From positions 6,610,843 through 6,674,842 of the forward strand of contig OY821748.1 in the NCBI GenBank assembly GCA_963682055.1: a stretch of 64,000 nt of DNA. Direction: 5' to 3'. Position 1 is the first letter of the stretch; each line of letters opens with the position of its first letter. Origin of the DNA: Primula veris. Taxonomy: Eukaryota; Streptophyta; Magnoliopsida; Ericales; Primulaceae. Positions 23,929 through 33,873 of the stretch are shown here, piece after piece. The notes below the pieces were generated by a model, which ran no database searches, was not told the DNA's origin, and saw nothing but the letters and a program-made list of their open reading frames with translations. Position numbers and translations under genes: made by a program.

Positions 23929-24619
23929 TGGCGAGGGAATGTCAATATCCCCTCGTCCGGACCGATATCACCACGGAAACGAACAAACCGGGGCCCTATA
24001 TAGTGGATGTCTCACCACCCCGGCTCATTACCAAACGGGGTGAAGCTAGGCCGGCCCAAAGAAGCGTATCGAGTACGCTTCACCAATTAATGCTGCTGCT
24101 CCCCTGGGGGACCCTCCTGGCGTTTCATCGACGTGGCACAATCACAGGTCACCTCCCTGTGGGCCCCGGAAGAGGACAGTACCCTTGTCAGAGCCATGAA
24201 TGACCTAACGCCGTTGGATCAACATCTTACAGTACAGTGATCCAATGGCTAATACACCTCTGATCACACTATAAATACCCCCTCTAATACCACTAAGAGA
24301 GGGACACAAATACTGAGAGGAGAGATAAAGCTTAAACAACCCGGACCCCCAGAACACTGCTTGTACCATCCGATACTACGACCCGTAACCGGCCCGGTCC
24401 CTCACTCTTAATTATATTCCTACTTTCAGTTAACACCGATACTGACTTGATCGTTGGAGAGGGAAAACCTGGTACCAACCCCGGGCCCCTGTTTGTTTCT
24501 TGCGCAGGCACGAAGGCCACCTCGTCACCATATCCGACGTAATCACTCCGGATATCTCGGAAGATCGGAGCCGACGCAAATTGAGTAAGCCGAGCTTGGG
24601 AAGAAAATCAGGCTCGCCA
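23929..24619 (+). repeat. 5' LTR of the gypsy element
   Basis: 691 bp with 7-bp terminal inverted repeats. It has a TATAAATA promoter box at 24270 and GC-rich U3 sequence. Confidence 0.93.
24270..24277 (+). promoter_or_regulatory. TATA box of the gypsy 5' LTR
   Basis: TATAAATA followed by CCCCCTC, about 340 bp into the LTR. The same box occurs at 30224 in the 3' LTR. Confidence 0.7.
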
Positions 24620-24640
24620 ATTGGCGCCGTCTGCGGGAAA
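24620..24640 (+). other. primer-binding site of the gypsy element
   Basis: The sequence starting TTGGCGCCGTCTGCGGG directly abuts the 5' LTR. TGGCGCCGT complements the 3' end of plant tRNA-Asp from memory; the match weakens further in. Confidence 0.65.
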
Positions 24641-24680
24641 CTGAACGCGTTAGCTCCGACTCCCCGTCCTTAAAGGAAAC

Positions 24681-25530
24681 ATGTCCGGCAATAACCGATT
24701 TGACACCCCATCGTCTCGACCTCCCCACGTTCTTGGGATGCCGAGAACGCTTTCTTTTGATGAGACCCCTAGGACCGCATCTACCAGGGAGCCCGCTCCC
24801 TTGATCGCAACAGCTCCCGCACCCCGATCGCGGGCCGAGCTAACAGAGATGATGATCGATATCCACCAAAAAGAGCTCGTCGCTCTTGCGGCCCAGAAAG
24901 CCTTAATAGCCTCGCTGATGGAGCCGGAACTCGAGCCCGCTCAAGGCGCGAGCCAAGACAAATCGGTTCCAGTCCCCGTTAAAAGCGTGATGTCCAGGTT
25001 GGGACCCCTCCGACGACCCCCCCTAGAGACTCCCAGGGAGCCGGCTAGGGGTGCGGAGTCGGAGCATTCCCAAGAAGGAAATTCTCGCCGCGATAACGAG
25101 CGGAGTATACATTCTCGGCTCCGTTGGCAGGATGATAGTCGGGACTCACGGCCGGAATCTAGTCATGCCCGAACCGATAAGCCAACTCGGACACGGAGAC
25201 GTGGCCGCCGTGGACGGCACGATGCAGCTGGTGAGGCAGCGTTGAAAATTGTGGCCTCGACCCGCAGCACCCCGTTCTCGGACGAAATTGAATACAGTAC
25301 CCCCCCCCCCCCGGGAACTTTATCGCCCCTATCCTCCAAACCTTCAACGCGGACTCTGATCCAGAGGCTCATCTCCGACACTACCGATACCAGATGAACC
25401 ATTGGTCACACCTTGACCAATTAATGTGCAGGTGCTTTCCCGCCAGCCTGGGAAGGCTCGCTAGTAAGTGGTTCCAGTCCCTGCCCGTCAATTCTATCAA
25501 CTGTTGGGACGACCTTACGAAAAGTAAACA
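24681..25530 (+). pseudogene. gag: gypsy gag, frameshifted and truncated
   Basis: From the ATG at 24681 an open frame of 238 codons gives a Pro/Arg-rich, disordered N-terminal part with a short helical segment (ELTEMMIDIHQKELVALAAQ). The frame is thrown off at a run of 13 C (25300-25312) and stops at 25395-25397. The conserved retrotransposon gag domain continues in another frame from about 25343 (DPEAHL, then MCRCFPASLGRLASKWFQSLP). It is cut at about 25530, where it is fused to the end of pol. The rest of the capsid, the zinc knuckle, protease, RT, RNase H and integrase core are missing. Confidence 0.82.
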
Positions 25531-25535
25531 ACAAC

Positions 25536-25697
25536 ACCAGGATACAGTCCGACGGCAAGCTAGGCCCCAATTGGGAAGGCCCCTATCGAATCCTCGGTGC
25601 AGTAGGGAACGGGGCCTACCTGTTGGGCCGTCTCCCCAACGATGTCCCGGTGGACCGACCTTGGAACGTCAACAACCTAAGGAAGTACTACCAGTAG
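25536..25697 (+). pseudogene. pol: C-terminal remnant of gypsy pol (end of integrase)
   Basis: A short frame reads KLGPNWEGPYRI, then GAYLLGRLPNDV and WNVNNLRKYYQ before a TAG at 25695-25697. This is the characteristic end of plant Ty3/gypsy polyproteins. It lies directly after the truncated gag domain, so one deletion spanning most of gag-pol explains the structure; the junction is about 25530-25550. Confidence 0.85.
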
Positions 25698-25781
25698 GGC
25701 TCGGCCTTTATGACTTTGTGTAAATAAGAATGTGGTGTAAATTTATGCCTGTGGGCTTTATAAATAAAAACTGCTGTTATT

Positions 25782-26402
25782 TCAGTTCATTTAAATTTTT
25801 CTTTAAGTGTTTCAGAACACGAGCCTATACGGCACCTCGGATCATGTTTACTTGAATTTTTCAGTTCATTTAAATTCTCTAGTGTTTCAGAACACGAGCC
25901 TATACGGCACCCCGGTTCATATTTACTTGAATTTTTCAGTTCATTTAAATTCTCTAGTGTTTCAGAACACGAGCCTATACGGCACCCCGGTTCATATTTA
26001 CTTGAATTTTTCAGTTCATTTAAATTTTTCTCTAATTGTTTCAGAACACGAGCCTATACGGCACCCCGGTTCATATTTACTTGAATTTTTCAGTTCATTT
26101 AAATTTTTCTCTAAGTGTTTCAGAACACGAGCCTATACGGCACCCCGGATCATATTTACTTGAATTTTTCAGTTCATTTAAATTTTTCTCTAAGTGTTTC
26201 AGAACACGAGACTATACGGCACCCCGGATCATATTTACTTGAATTTTTCAGTTCATTTAAATTCTCTAGTGTTTCAGAACACGAGCCTATACGGCACCCC
26301 GGTTCATATTTACTTGAATTTACTTAAATTCTCTCTAAGTGTTTCAGTACACGAGCCTATACGGCGCCCCGGTTCTATTTACTTGGATTTTTCAGTTCAT
26401 TT
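25782..26402 (+). repeat. tandem repeat, about eight units of 70-79 bp
   Basis: Each unit has GTTTCAGAACACGAGCCTAT, then ACGGCACCCCGG, TTTACTTGAATTTTTCAG and TTCATTTAAATT. Units of 74-75 and 79 bp alternate irregularly through a short indel, and the last copies are shortened. The block sits between the pol remnant and the antisense gene, the usual place for 3'UTR repeats in Tat-lineage elements. Confidence 0.93.
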
Positions 26403-26675
26403 AAGTTTCAAGTCTTTCTACACGTGCCAACTCGAATTGTGATGTATATAAAATGATTGCCCCAACGCCGAAGCATAAGGGCCCCCTCATTTGGGAGCAT
26501 GTACACAATGAATGATGAATAAACACACAACAGAGATAAAAACGGGAGAATAAATAAAGACAAGTCTGAAGAAGAGCCAAAATTGTTTTTCATTTCATTC
26601 AATGGAAAGCTATTACATACTAAGTACAAAAAAAGAAAAAGAAAAAGGGGATTACATCAAAAAAGACAAACTGCT

Positions 26676-27967
26676 CTAGATATCCCCGTCGCCATCTCCC
26701 TCATCCTCTTCGTCGGAGAGAGCTCGAGGAGTGAGGGGAACCAACTCTGGGATAGGAGCCGAGGGGACCGGAACGACGATGTTGTCCATGCTCCATACCG
26801 GATGGTCCGGTCCCGCCCTCAGAAAGGCAGCCGCCTCGGTCCACCCTTCGACATAGAAGGAATTGAATTCCTTCTGTGTCTTTTCGACCCAGGCTGCGTT
26901 TAGTTCGGCTTGAGCAGCTTGAACCGCAGCCTTCAGCTTATCAGCCGCCTTTACTTCGGCCTCTTTCAGAGCCGCCTCCGCTGCTTGAGCTCGCTCCTCA
27001 GCCCCCATCTTGGCCTTCACAGCTTCGACCCTTTTCGCCTCGACCGTGGCATTGAGGCCTTCGGCTTTCTCCGCCCTGCTCTCGGCCTCCTCCGCCCTTT
27101 TCTGGGCCTCCTCCGACCTTTTCTGGGCCTCCTCCATGAGCTTCGCGTTAGCCTCGGCCTTACCGGCCCATGATCTCACCAGCTGGCCTTGGTGATAAAC
27201 ATATTGATTCATCATTAAGTAGGCCTACGAGGGAAAAGGCAAAACACTTAGCAAAATATTTGGAAGAAACAATACGAAAGCATACAGCATAAAACAAAAA
27301 TAGAGGGTTACGTACCTGGGGAATCATGGCCATGGCCGATGTCATGGAGGATGCGAGGTCACGACCCCGATGGTCAGCCTCGACGCTTTGCTGCTGGAGC
27401 GCAGCCAAAGCTAGTAGCCCGGCGGACGGGTGAGCCTCCATTATGCTCTTTACCCCCGTCGCCGCCTTCACCTCCTCGGGTGTTTGCACTGGCATCCTAT
27501 GGGTCGGTGAGATGGCAGAGGCGGCAGAGGAGCTCGCGCTTTGAGTTGGGCCCAACGTCACTCTCGGCCTCTCCGTCACCACAACCTCAGGCGAGCTGCC
27601 CCCTCCAGCCTTGGCTTTCTTCCCATCACGGAGGGGCTTCGTCCCCTCCACCTTTATTTTCCCAAGCCGGGCCTTGCGGGCCGCCCGATCGAGCCTGGTC
27701 TGAGCAGCCAAGTCAGCAGCAATATCGGCGCCAGACTGAGGCATGACAACCACTTCGTCGTCCCCTGCGTCGACCTCCTTTGCTGTGGTCTCGGGCTCTA
27801 TGACCACCTCCTCTCCGACCACCTTCTCCGTCTGGACGGCCTCAGGCTCTATGATACCCTCCTCAGCCACAACCACTTCCCCCTCTCCCTCTCCATTACC
27901 CCCAGCCGCGGCAGCATCTTCTTCATCTGCTTCCTCCTCCTCGTCAGAACGAACCACCTGTACAGGC

Positions 27968-28001
<34 letters not shown>

Positions 28002-29351
28002 AGAAAAATCAACAAAATCTAGCTAAGTGTCAAATGATGTAAAGAACATGGAATGACTTAGACTTACTCTGGTCCGCGAGGTACCCAAGCTCGGCCCTGT
28101 AAGCTCTTCGCCCACGAGGCTATCTTCGAGGTGAGAGGGACTCCTCACAACGGGCTCTCTGGAGCTAAGGGGAACGATCTCCTTCAAAGGGTTCCCATGT
28201 TGGTCTATATAGCACCGGGTGCCGTCCGGCCCCTCCCTATAATTGAGGATGGTCCCATCCGGACGTACCTCCCATTTTACCCCGGCAGAGGCAGGAGCAA
28301 AAGACGTCACAGTCATAACCTTCCTCGACCTGCTGCTGCTCGACTTTGCCTTGGGCTTCGCCGCCACCTTCTTCGCCACGAGCCCTGTCACGGCCTCGGT
28401 TTCAGCCGCTTTAGGAGGGAGGGTGGACTCCAACCCATTCTCTTTCTCCCATCTCTCTCGGGAGTACCCCACAGGACAGAAGGTCCTGTGGGGCCAAATG
28501 AATTCGTTCCCCTTGCAGGTTGTTGGGGAACCACAAGTTAGGAGACGCTCCGCATCGCGCGCCCCAGTGTCGGTCCTGTTGGGACCCCACCAGTTCAGAG
28601 CCACCTCCAAGGACTCAGTATTGGGCTCACCCAGACCCCGAAGCTTAGAGGCCACTGTGGCCTTGTTCTCTTTGGTGCTTAGCACCCTCCCCGGCCTGGA
28701 CGGGAGTATCAGGTCGGTCCGGTGGAGCCAATGGCCTTCCACCACGATCACATCTTGGGTATAGCCCCGATTAGAATCGGAGTTACCCGTGATCAACTGA
28801 TTGTAAGCACGACACCTTAAGTAAGGCTGCCTGCTCTTGGATTGGGAGCTTGGCTCGGTTTGCAGGAATTCGTAGCAGGCCAAGAGCTCCCTAAGCCCTA
28901 ATGGTTCTGGCAGGGCCGGGCCCAACAACACATTCAGGGCCTCCATCCCGGCGCAGATACGGTGCGCCTGGAGGGGCCACTGGCATGGAAGAGTCTGCGT
29001 CCAAGCGCACAACTCTGCCAGCAGCTCCGGGATGGGGAGGTGGGTACCCCCATAGAGGAGAGTAGAGAGAGAGAGGGTTACCATGTCGTTGGGACGGGCC
29101 ACTATGCCGTTCACTTCATCGACACTCTCACATCTCCGGAGTTTGAACTCCTCTCCGATCCCGCAGAGTTCTCGGAATTCGTTGAGGTCAGGCCCGTGTA
29201 GCCTCACCATTATGCTGCTGTCGTTCCCCTCCACGGACAGGGTCGGATCGAGAACCATCGGACGGAACGGCAGAGCGTTCGCTGCTACGGCCAGGCGCCG
29301 TGGTTGCGGAGCGACCATCGGGCCCTTTCCGGCTCCATGAATTATAACCAT
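26676..29351 (-). CDS. antisense spliced gene in the gypsy element, 824-residue coiled-coil protein
   Basis: On the minus strand, exons 29351-28068, 27957-27316 and 27224-26676 join in phase 0 through two short introns (110 and 91 bp) with GTAAGT/CAG and GTACGT/TAG borders. There is no stop until 26676-26678. Residues 1-428 form a globular part. The segment around 87-180 (LPIPELLAELCAW, then a leucine-rich stretch ending in LRELLACYEFL) resembles the putative gypsy-type transposon domain (Transposase_28) found in plant antisense ORFs; I could not test this. Residues 429-642 are acidic then basic and disordered. Residues 650-760 form a strong Ala/Glu/Lys coiled coil, and the C-terminus is acidic. 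A TATA box lies upstream at 29486-29493. Function unknown; such additional ORFs are described in Tat elements. The intact frame contrasts with the wrecked gag-pol. Confidence 0.82.
27969..27998. repeat. run of 30 A inside antisense intron 1
   Basis: Read on the minus strand this is a T30 tract ending about ten bases before the intron 1 acceptor, so it serves as an extreme polypyrimidine tract. Confidence 0.85.
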
Positions 29352-29485
29352 TGTGGTGGGAAATTTGTAAAAAATTCGTTAAGTGAAGAGGAGATGGTTT
29401 GCTATAGAAATCTAGAGAGAGAAAATGGCTTGCTGTGAAAATCTAGAAAGAGAAGTAGAAAGTGAAAAATGAATTTCACTGAGGG

Positions 29486-29493
29486 TATTTATA
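29486..29493 (-). promoter_or_regulatory. TATA box of the antisense gene
   Basis: Read on the minus strand the site is TATAAATA followed by CCCTC, 135 bp upstream of the ATG at 29351. It is outside the LTR, so the antisense gene seems to have its own promoter. Confidence 0.65.
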
Positions 29494-29882
29494 GGCCCCT
29501 AATGGAAGGTGAAAAGACATTTACCAGAAGGTGAAAAGGCAGAACGGCTCATTACACAAACTCCCACAAATGACAGCCGCCACTCAACCCACGCCTTCCA
29601 CGTGTACAGCAAGGAGAGGTCGTCTGCCAAGTGTCGCCCTTCAGCCGTTTTAGCATTAATGACATCAAAGAAACTGAAAAGACAGGCGGCGCCTCAAAAT
29701 TACAAAACTGGCATGCTCCACGTGTAAGAAATCCATGAATGGTTGAACACGTATCAAGAGACGAGTCACGCCGAGGTGCCTCTAGACAGCCAAATATGAA
29801 GACGGAATGACCGGAGCCCCCGTAAAGTGAGGAAGGTACTCACCGACATTGTCACTAACGACGACTCCGGACAGGGAGCTAT
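29494..29882. other. gypsy internal region upstream of the antisense gene
   Basis: Non-coding DNA between the antisense promoter and the 3' LTR. The purine-rich GGACAGGGAG at about 29871-29880 is the likely polypurine tract. Confidence 0.5.
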
Positions 29883-30573
29883 TGGCGATGGAATGTCAAT
29901 GTCCCCTCGTCCGGACCGATATCACCACGGAAACGAACAAACCGGGGCCCTATATAGTGGATGTCTCACCACCCCGGCTCATTACCAAACGGGGTGAAGC
30001 TAGGCCGGCCCAAAGAAGCGTATCGAGTACGCTTCACCAATTAATGCTGCTGCTCCCCTGGGGGACCCTCCTGGCGTTTCATCGACGTGGCACAATCACA
30101 GGTCACCTCCCTGTGGGCCCCGGAAGAGGACAGTACCCTTGTCAGAGCCATGAATGACCTAACGCCGTTGGATCAACATCTTACAGTACAGTGATCCAAT
30201 GGCTAATACACCTCTGATCACACTATAAATACCCCCTCTAATACCACTAAGAGAGGGACACAAATACTGAGAGGAGAGATAAAGCTTAAACAACCCGGAC
30301 CCCCAGAACACTGCCTGTACCATCCGATACTACGACCCGTAACTGGCCCGGTCTCTCACTCTTAATTATATTCCTACTTTCAGTTAACACCGATACTGAC
30401 TTGATTGTTGGAGAGGGAAAACCTGGTACCAACCCCGGGCCCCTGTTTGTTTCTTGCGCAGGCACGAAGGCCACCTCGTCACCATATCCGACGTAATCAC
30501 TCCGGATATCTCGGAAGATCGGAGCCGACGCAAATTGAGTAAGCCGAGCTTGGGAAGAAAATCAGGCTCGCCA
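29883..30573 (+). repeat. 3' LTR of the gypsy element
   Basis: 691 bp, same length as the 5' LTR, with about six substitutions and no indels seen, followed by the GTTTT duplication. Confidence 0.93.
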
Positions 30574-30578
30574 GTTTT

Positions 30579-32165
30579 GATCGATACTAGATAGTACCAA
30601 TTTGAGGGACATTTTTTTTTTTTTTTTGTTTGTTAGATCATCCGCATTGTATAAGTTAGTAATCACTATATAAATGTTACCAAATAAGTAAAAAGGTGAC
30701 CCCTAACTTGCATTATCACTTGTTAGTTTTAACTAGAATGTTTTTGGTACATTTGACAAGTTTATTTGAGCAGCAACAAAATATTATATTAGTATTCTTT
30801 TATTTTGCATTTTTATTTTAATCACCATTGAGATATGATATATAGAGCCATATATAATTATTTAATTGTTATTAATGCCAACTCTTAACGTCTGACACTA
30901 TAGTGTGAAGTAAATGGGGCATTTAATTAAGGAATCCAATAGGAAGGTAGTTTCACACTCTTGGTAAAAATCTGACACATAAATGCTCTATAGCAAATGT
31001 GATTGTTTTCATAGCAAGCTCAAAATGCATGTAATGTGATTGTTGGGATGAAAACCATACAATTTAAGTTAAAGTTTATCCGAATATTATTTCATTAAAA
31101 TTGCACTTCATAAGAAATTGTATAAACGCAGTGGTGTTTGATTTAATCGTCCCAAAGGTTTCAGTAAATCCGACACCTGAGGCTAACCACGGGATATTTT
31201 TATAATGCTTAGGCAATGAGTCGACGATTGTAGGCCGAGTAGAGCAAGTGACTAAATGATCTATTGTTCGGCCAATTTTCACTTATATTAGTGATATACT
31301 TTTTGCTTTGCCGATTGGATCAACAACCGAACAAGAAAAATGACAAGGTTACTGAAATTATTAGGCTATCAAAGTTGACCAAAACATGTTTATTAATTTT
31401 ATAAACTGAGCTATCACTTAATTTTGAAGAGGCGACAAGTGGCCACAAAACAGCCAAATTAAGACTAAAAACAGTAACCGCATGAGTCACCTACCCATCA
31501 TATTTTTTAAATTTGAGAAAGATTTGACCAAAAAATTATGTTGTATTGGCTTCTCTATGCAACTTAAATTTAAGGAATGATTCCATTCTTATTATATATA
31601 AATAACTAAATCATTTTCTTAAATAGTTTATATATATGTTTTCTTAAATTTAAGAAACGATTCCATTCTTTTTATATAAAAGTAACCAAATCATTTCCTT
31701 AAACATTTTATATATATTTTTTCTTCCTTTCACCTACTTTATTAGTTGTTGATGTATTTTTAAGTTGAAATCAATGATATAAATATTGATAAATAATATT
31801 AAATCAATAAAAAGTAAATATGAGTAAAGTTATAAGGAAACTGTAGTTATGAAACAAATTAAAATGTAATGTTAAAGTTGAAAAAATAGGCGTTTCACCT
31901 TATATATGATGAGTATTGTAAGTGATGTGATGTGTTTGTTTTGTTAAAATATGTTGATAGACCAACTTTTTCCACTCGCTAAAGAAATAAACTTCAGTTA
32001 AATTCGATTTTAATTTTCTCAAGTTATTTTTCTAAATTTATTCCTTAAAAACAGATTTCCCAAATATATATCATTTACTATTTTGTATGATAGTTTGAGC
32101 AAAATTCATGGTTCGCTCATGGTTTTCAATGACTTGTAATATTATGTTTGTTTTTAAGGCACAAA
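30579..32165. other. intergenic, AT-rich; one short direct duplication
   Basis: At about 31563-31720 an 85-90-bp segment (TTAAATTTAAGGAATGATTC, then CTAAATCATTTTCTTAAA) is repeated once in tandem with substitutions. No gene was seen. Confidence 0.5.
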
Positions 32166-32236
32166 GCACCAGTGGTCTAGTGGTAGAATAGTACCCTGCC
32201 ACGGTACAGACCCGGGTTCGATTCCCGGCTGGTGCA
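32166..32236 (+). tRNA. tRNA-Gly (anticodon GCC)
   Basis: A 71-nt cloverleaf: acceptor GCACCAG pairs with CTGGTGC, anticodon arm GTACC-CTGCCAC-GGTAC gives GCC, and the T arm CCGGG-TTCGATT-CCCGG is perfect. The internal A box and B box (GGTTCGATTCC) are intact and a T-rich stop (TTTCTTTTTCTTTTT) follows, so the gene should be functional. Confidence 0.96.
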
Positions 32237-32992
32237 TATTTCTTTTTCTTTTTGCATATCCAGAGCAATTATTACTTTATTATATAGACTTGCTAGTAAA
32301 ATTCATAACAAACGAAGATGTGCCAAAGGTTGTAAATTTGGATAGGTGGTTTTTTCCCGCAACTTTTTTAGTTAGCAAATATTGACCTAACTGAGGTGCT
32401 AGCCCATTCAACTTGATTATTTTGTCTCTTTCGTGCTCGAAACTAATAGAAACAAATTTTAAGGTGGCAAACATAATTAGGTGCAACTAAAAAGCGATAA
32501 ACTCAAATGTAAAGAGCCATAAAGGTTGTATTATTTATGAGTTATGAGGGGACGTACATATTTTTGGTTTGCCGTTTGGATTAGGAGTATGAAATGGAAG
32601 GGATCTTAGGTTGATTCTTACTCCAATGTCAATAAGTTATCCAAAGTTCTTCTTTTAAGCTTAATTGCTGAAAATATGTAAAAACATGTCTGCTCTATAA
32701 CTTGTTCATCCCAGACTCCAGAAATAAGCGTGAATGTGTTTGAAATTGTGAAACTTTGTTTAAGGTTGTCAAACAATCAAAAATGATTTTAAGTGTTTGT
32801 AAGTAGTTGCTCAGAATCATGCTTAGAATGCAAGGCTGGGGTGTAGATCTAAATAAGTTGGGGGGGAAAAGGAGTAAATTGGGAAATATAAAAGTTCTAA
32901 AATCAGACGAAAACAAAATTAGCTCTTGAACCATCCATGGTTGTAAAATGTTATCGAAGAAAGTGGTTGGAATCTCTTTTAACTATCAGTAA
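32237..32992. other. intergenic between tRNA-Gly copies
   Basis: No gene or bounded repeat recognised. Confidence 0.5.
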
Positions 32993-33061
32993 GCACTACT
33001 GATCTAGTAGTATAGTAACCTGCCATGGTACATACCCAGGTTCGATTCCAGGTCTGGTGCA
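32993..33061 (+). pseudogene. tRNA-Gly(GCC) pseudogene
   Basis: This matches the gene at 32166 through most of its length and keeps the GCC anticodon and B-box-like GGTTCGATTCC. The acceptor stem no longer pairs well (GCACTAC against CTGGTGC) and the D arm is altered (GATCTAGTAGTATAG). Confidence 0.8.
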
Positions 33062-33873
33062 TACACTTTCAGGCATTAACATCATTTTGTGTAATTGATG
33101 AAGAAAACTTAGTTTCAGAGATCAAGATTCAAGCTATTTAGTTTTGTACCACAAGCTTCTAACCTCGATATAAAATAGGAAAATTTTCAGCATTCAGATA
33201 CAAAAATCATATATCCAAACTCCAGGCATACTTACAACAGCAAAATATTCATTATAGAAAGACGAAAACAGATGCATTCCTGTATATATGTTAAGTGGTC
33301 GCTAAGGGAATACATAGCTCCTGAATAATTATCTCAACCGAACCAAGAGATAGTGCTAATTATATATCAGCTAATTGTAGACTTAAAGTTCATCGGGACT
33401 TTAAATCTTTAACTATGCATAAAGTATCCAAGAACCCTGTAAAAGAAGAGGCGAAATAATATCGAGTTAGTATCCATATATACAAAACATAGTTCCAAAA
33501 GAACCTCAACAATAAAATAAAAAGCATATGATTTACAATGCACTGATAGAAGACTCTAAACAAAAAACGTTTAAAAGATGAATCAGTGAATAAACTTTAT
33601 GTTTAAGAATTTAAGCCTCAATGCACCAGAAATTTTATCATGCAGTAAATACTTTAGTAACATCTTTTCTTACAATACTACCTCAAACGGGATTCATAAA
33701 TTTTATGGTTACAAGTCGCCTAGTCTAACATCAAAAGTGGGGAAAAGAATAGGTGCAATCTTTCACGAAACAGAAAAACCAAGGTCAAAGATCAAAAATC
33801 CGATAAATACTAATGAAGAAGAAATGAAGGAGGGGCTGCGGATATGGTACTTTCAAGGACAATCAAAGATGGT
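33062..33873. other. 3' flank of the Bet1-like gene
   Basis: Probably partly 3'UTR of the minus-strand SNARE gene. The 96-codon open frame at 33599 (+) overlaps the end of that gene and shows no family features. Confidence 0.45.

Larger units (their letters stand above)
23929..30573 (+). mobile_element. Ty3/gypsy retrotransposon, Tat-like, pol-deleted, with an antisense gene
   Basis: Two 691-bp LTRs (23929-24619, 29883-30573), TGGCGAG...CTCGCCA, differ at only about six sites by eye and are flanked by GTTTT (23924-23928, 30574-30578). The primer-binding site TTGGCGCCGT at 24620 fits the 3' end of tRNA-Asp from memory. Internally: a frameshifted gag, a pol reduced to its last 40-odd codons, a tandem-repeat block, and a three-exon gene on the opposite strand. 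Additional antisense ORFs and 3' tandem repeats are known from Tat-lineage elements such as Grande, RIRE2 and Retand, so I place it there tentatively. It lacks every pol enzyme and must have moved using another element's proteins. Its GC content is far above the surrounding DNA. Confidence 0.92.

Noticed and set aside
23940..24619. Gypsy LTR starting at the TGTCAAT motif
   Set aside because: That start gives no target duplication; starting at TGGCGAG gives GTTTT on both sides and perfect 7-bp terminal inverted repeats.
25807..26442. Repeated FQNTSLYGTP frames
   Set aside because: They are translations of the 79-bp tandem repeat in three phases, not a protein.
27339..28026. Plus-strand frames of 86-161 codons opposite the antisense gene
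   Set aside because: They are shadows of the GC-rich minus-strand exons; the minus strand gives a coherent coiled-coil protein with matching splice sites.
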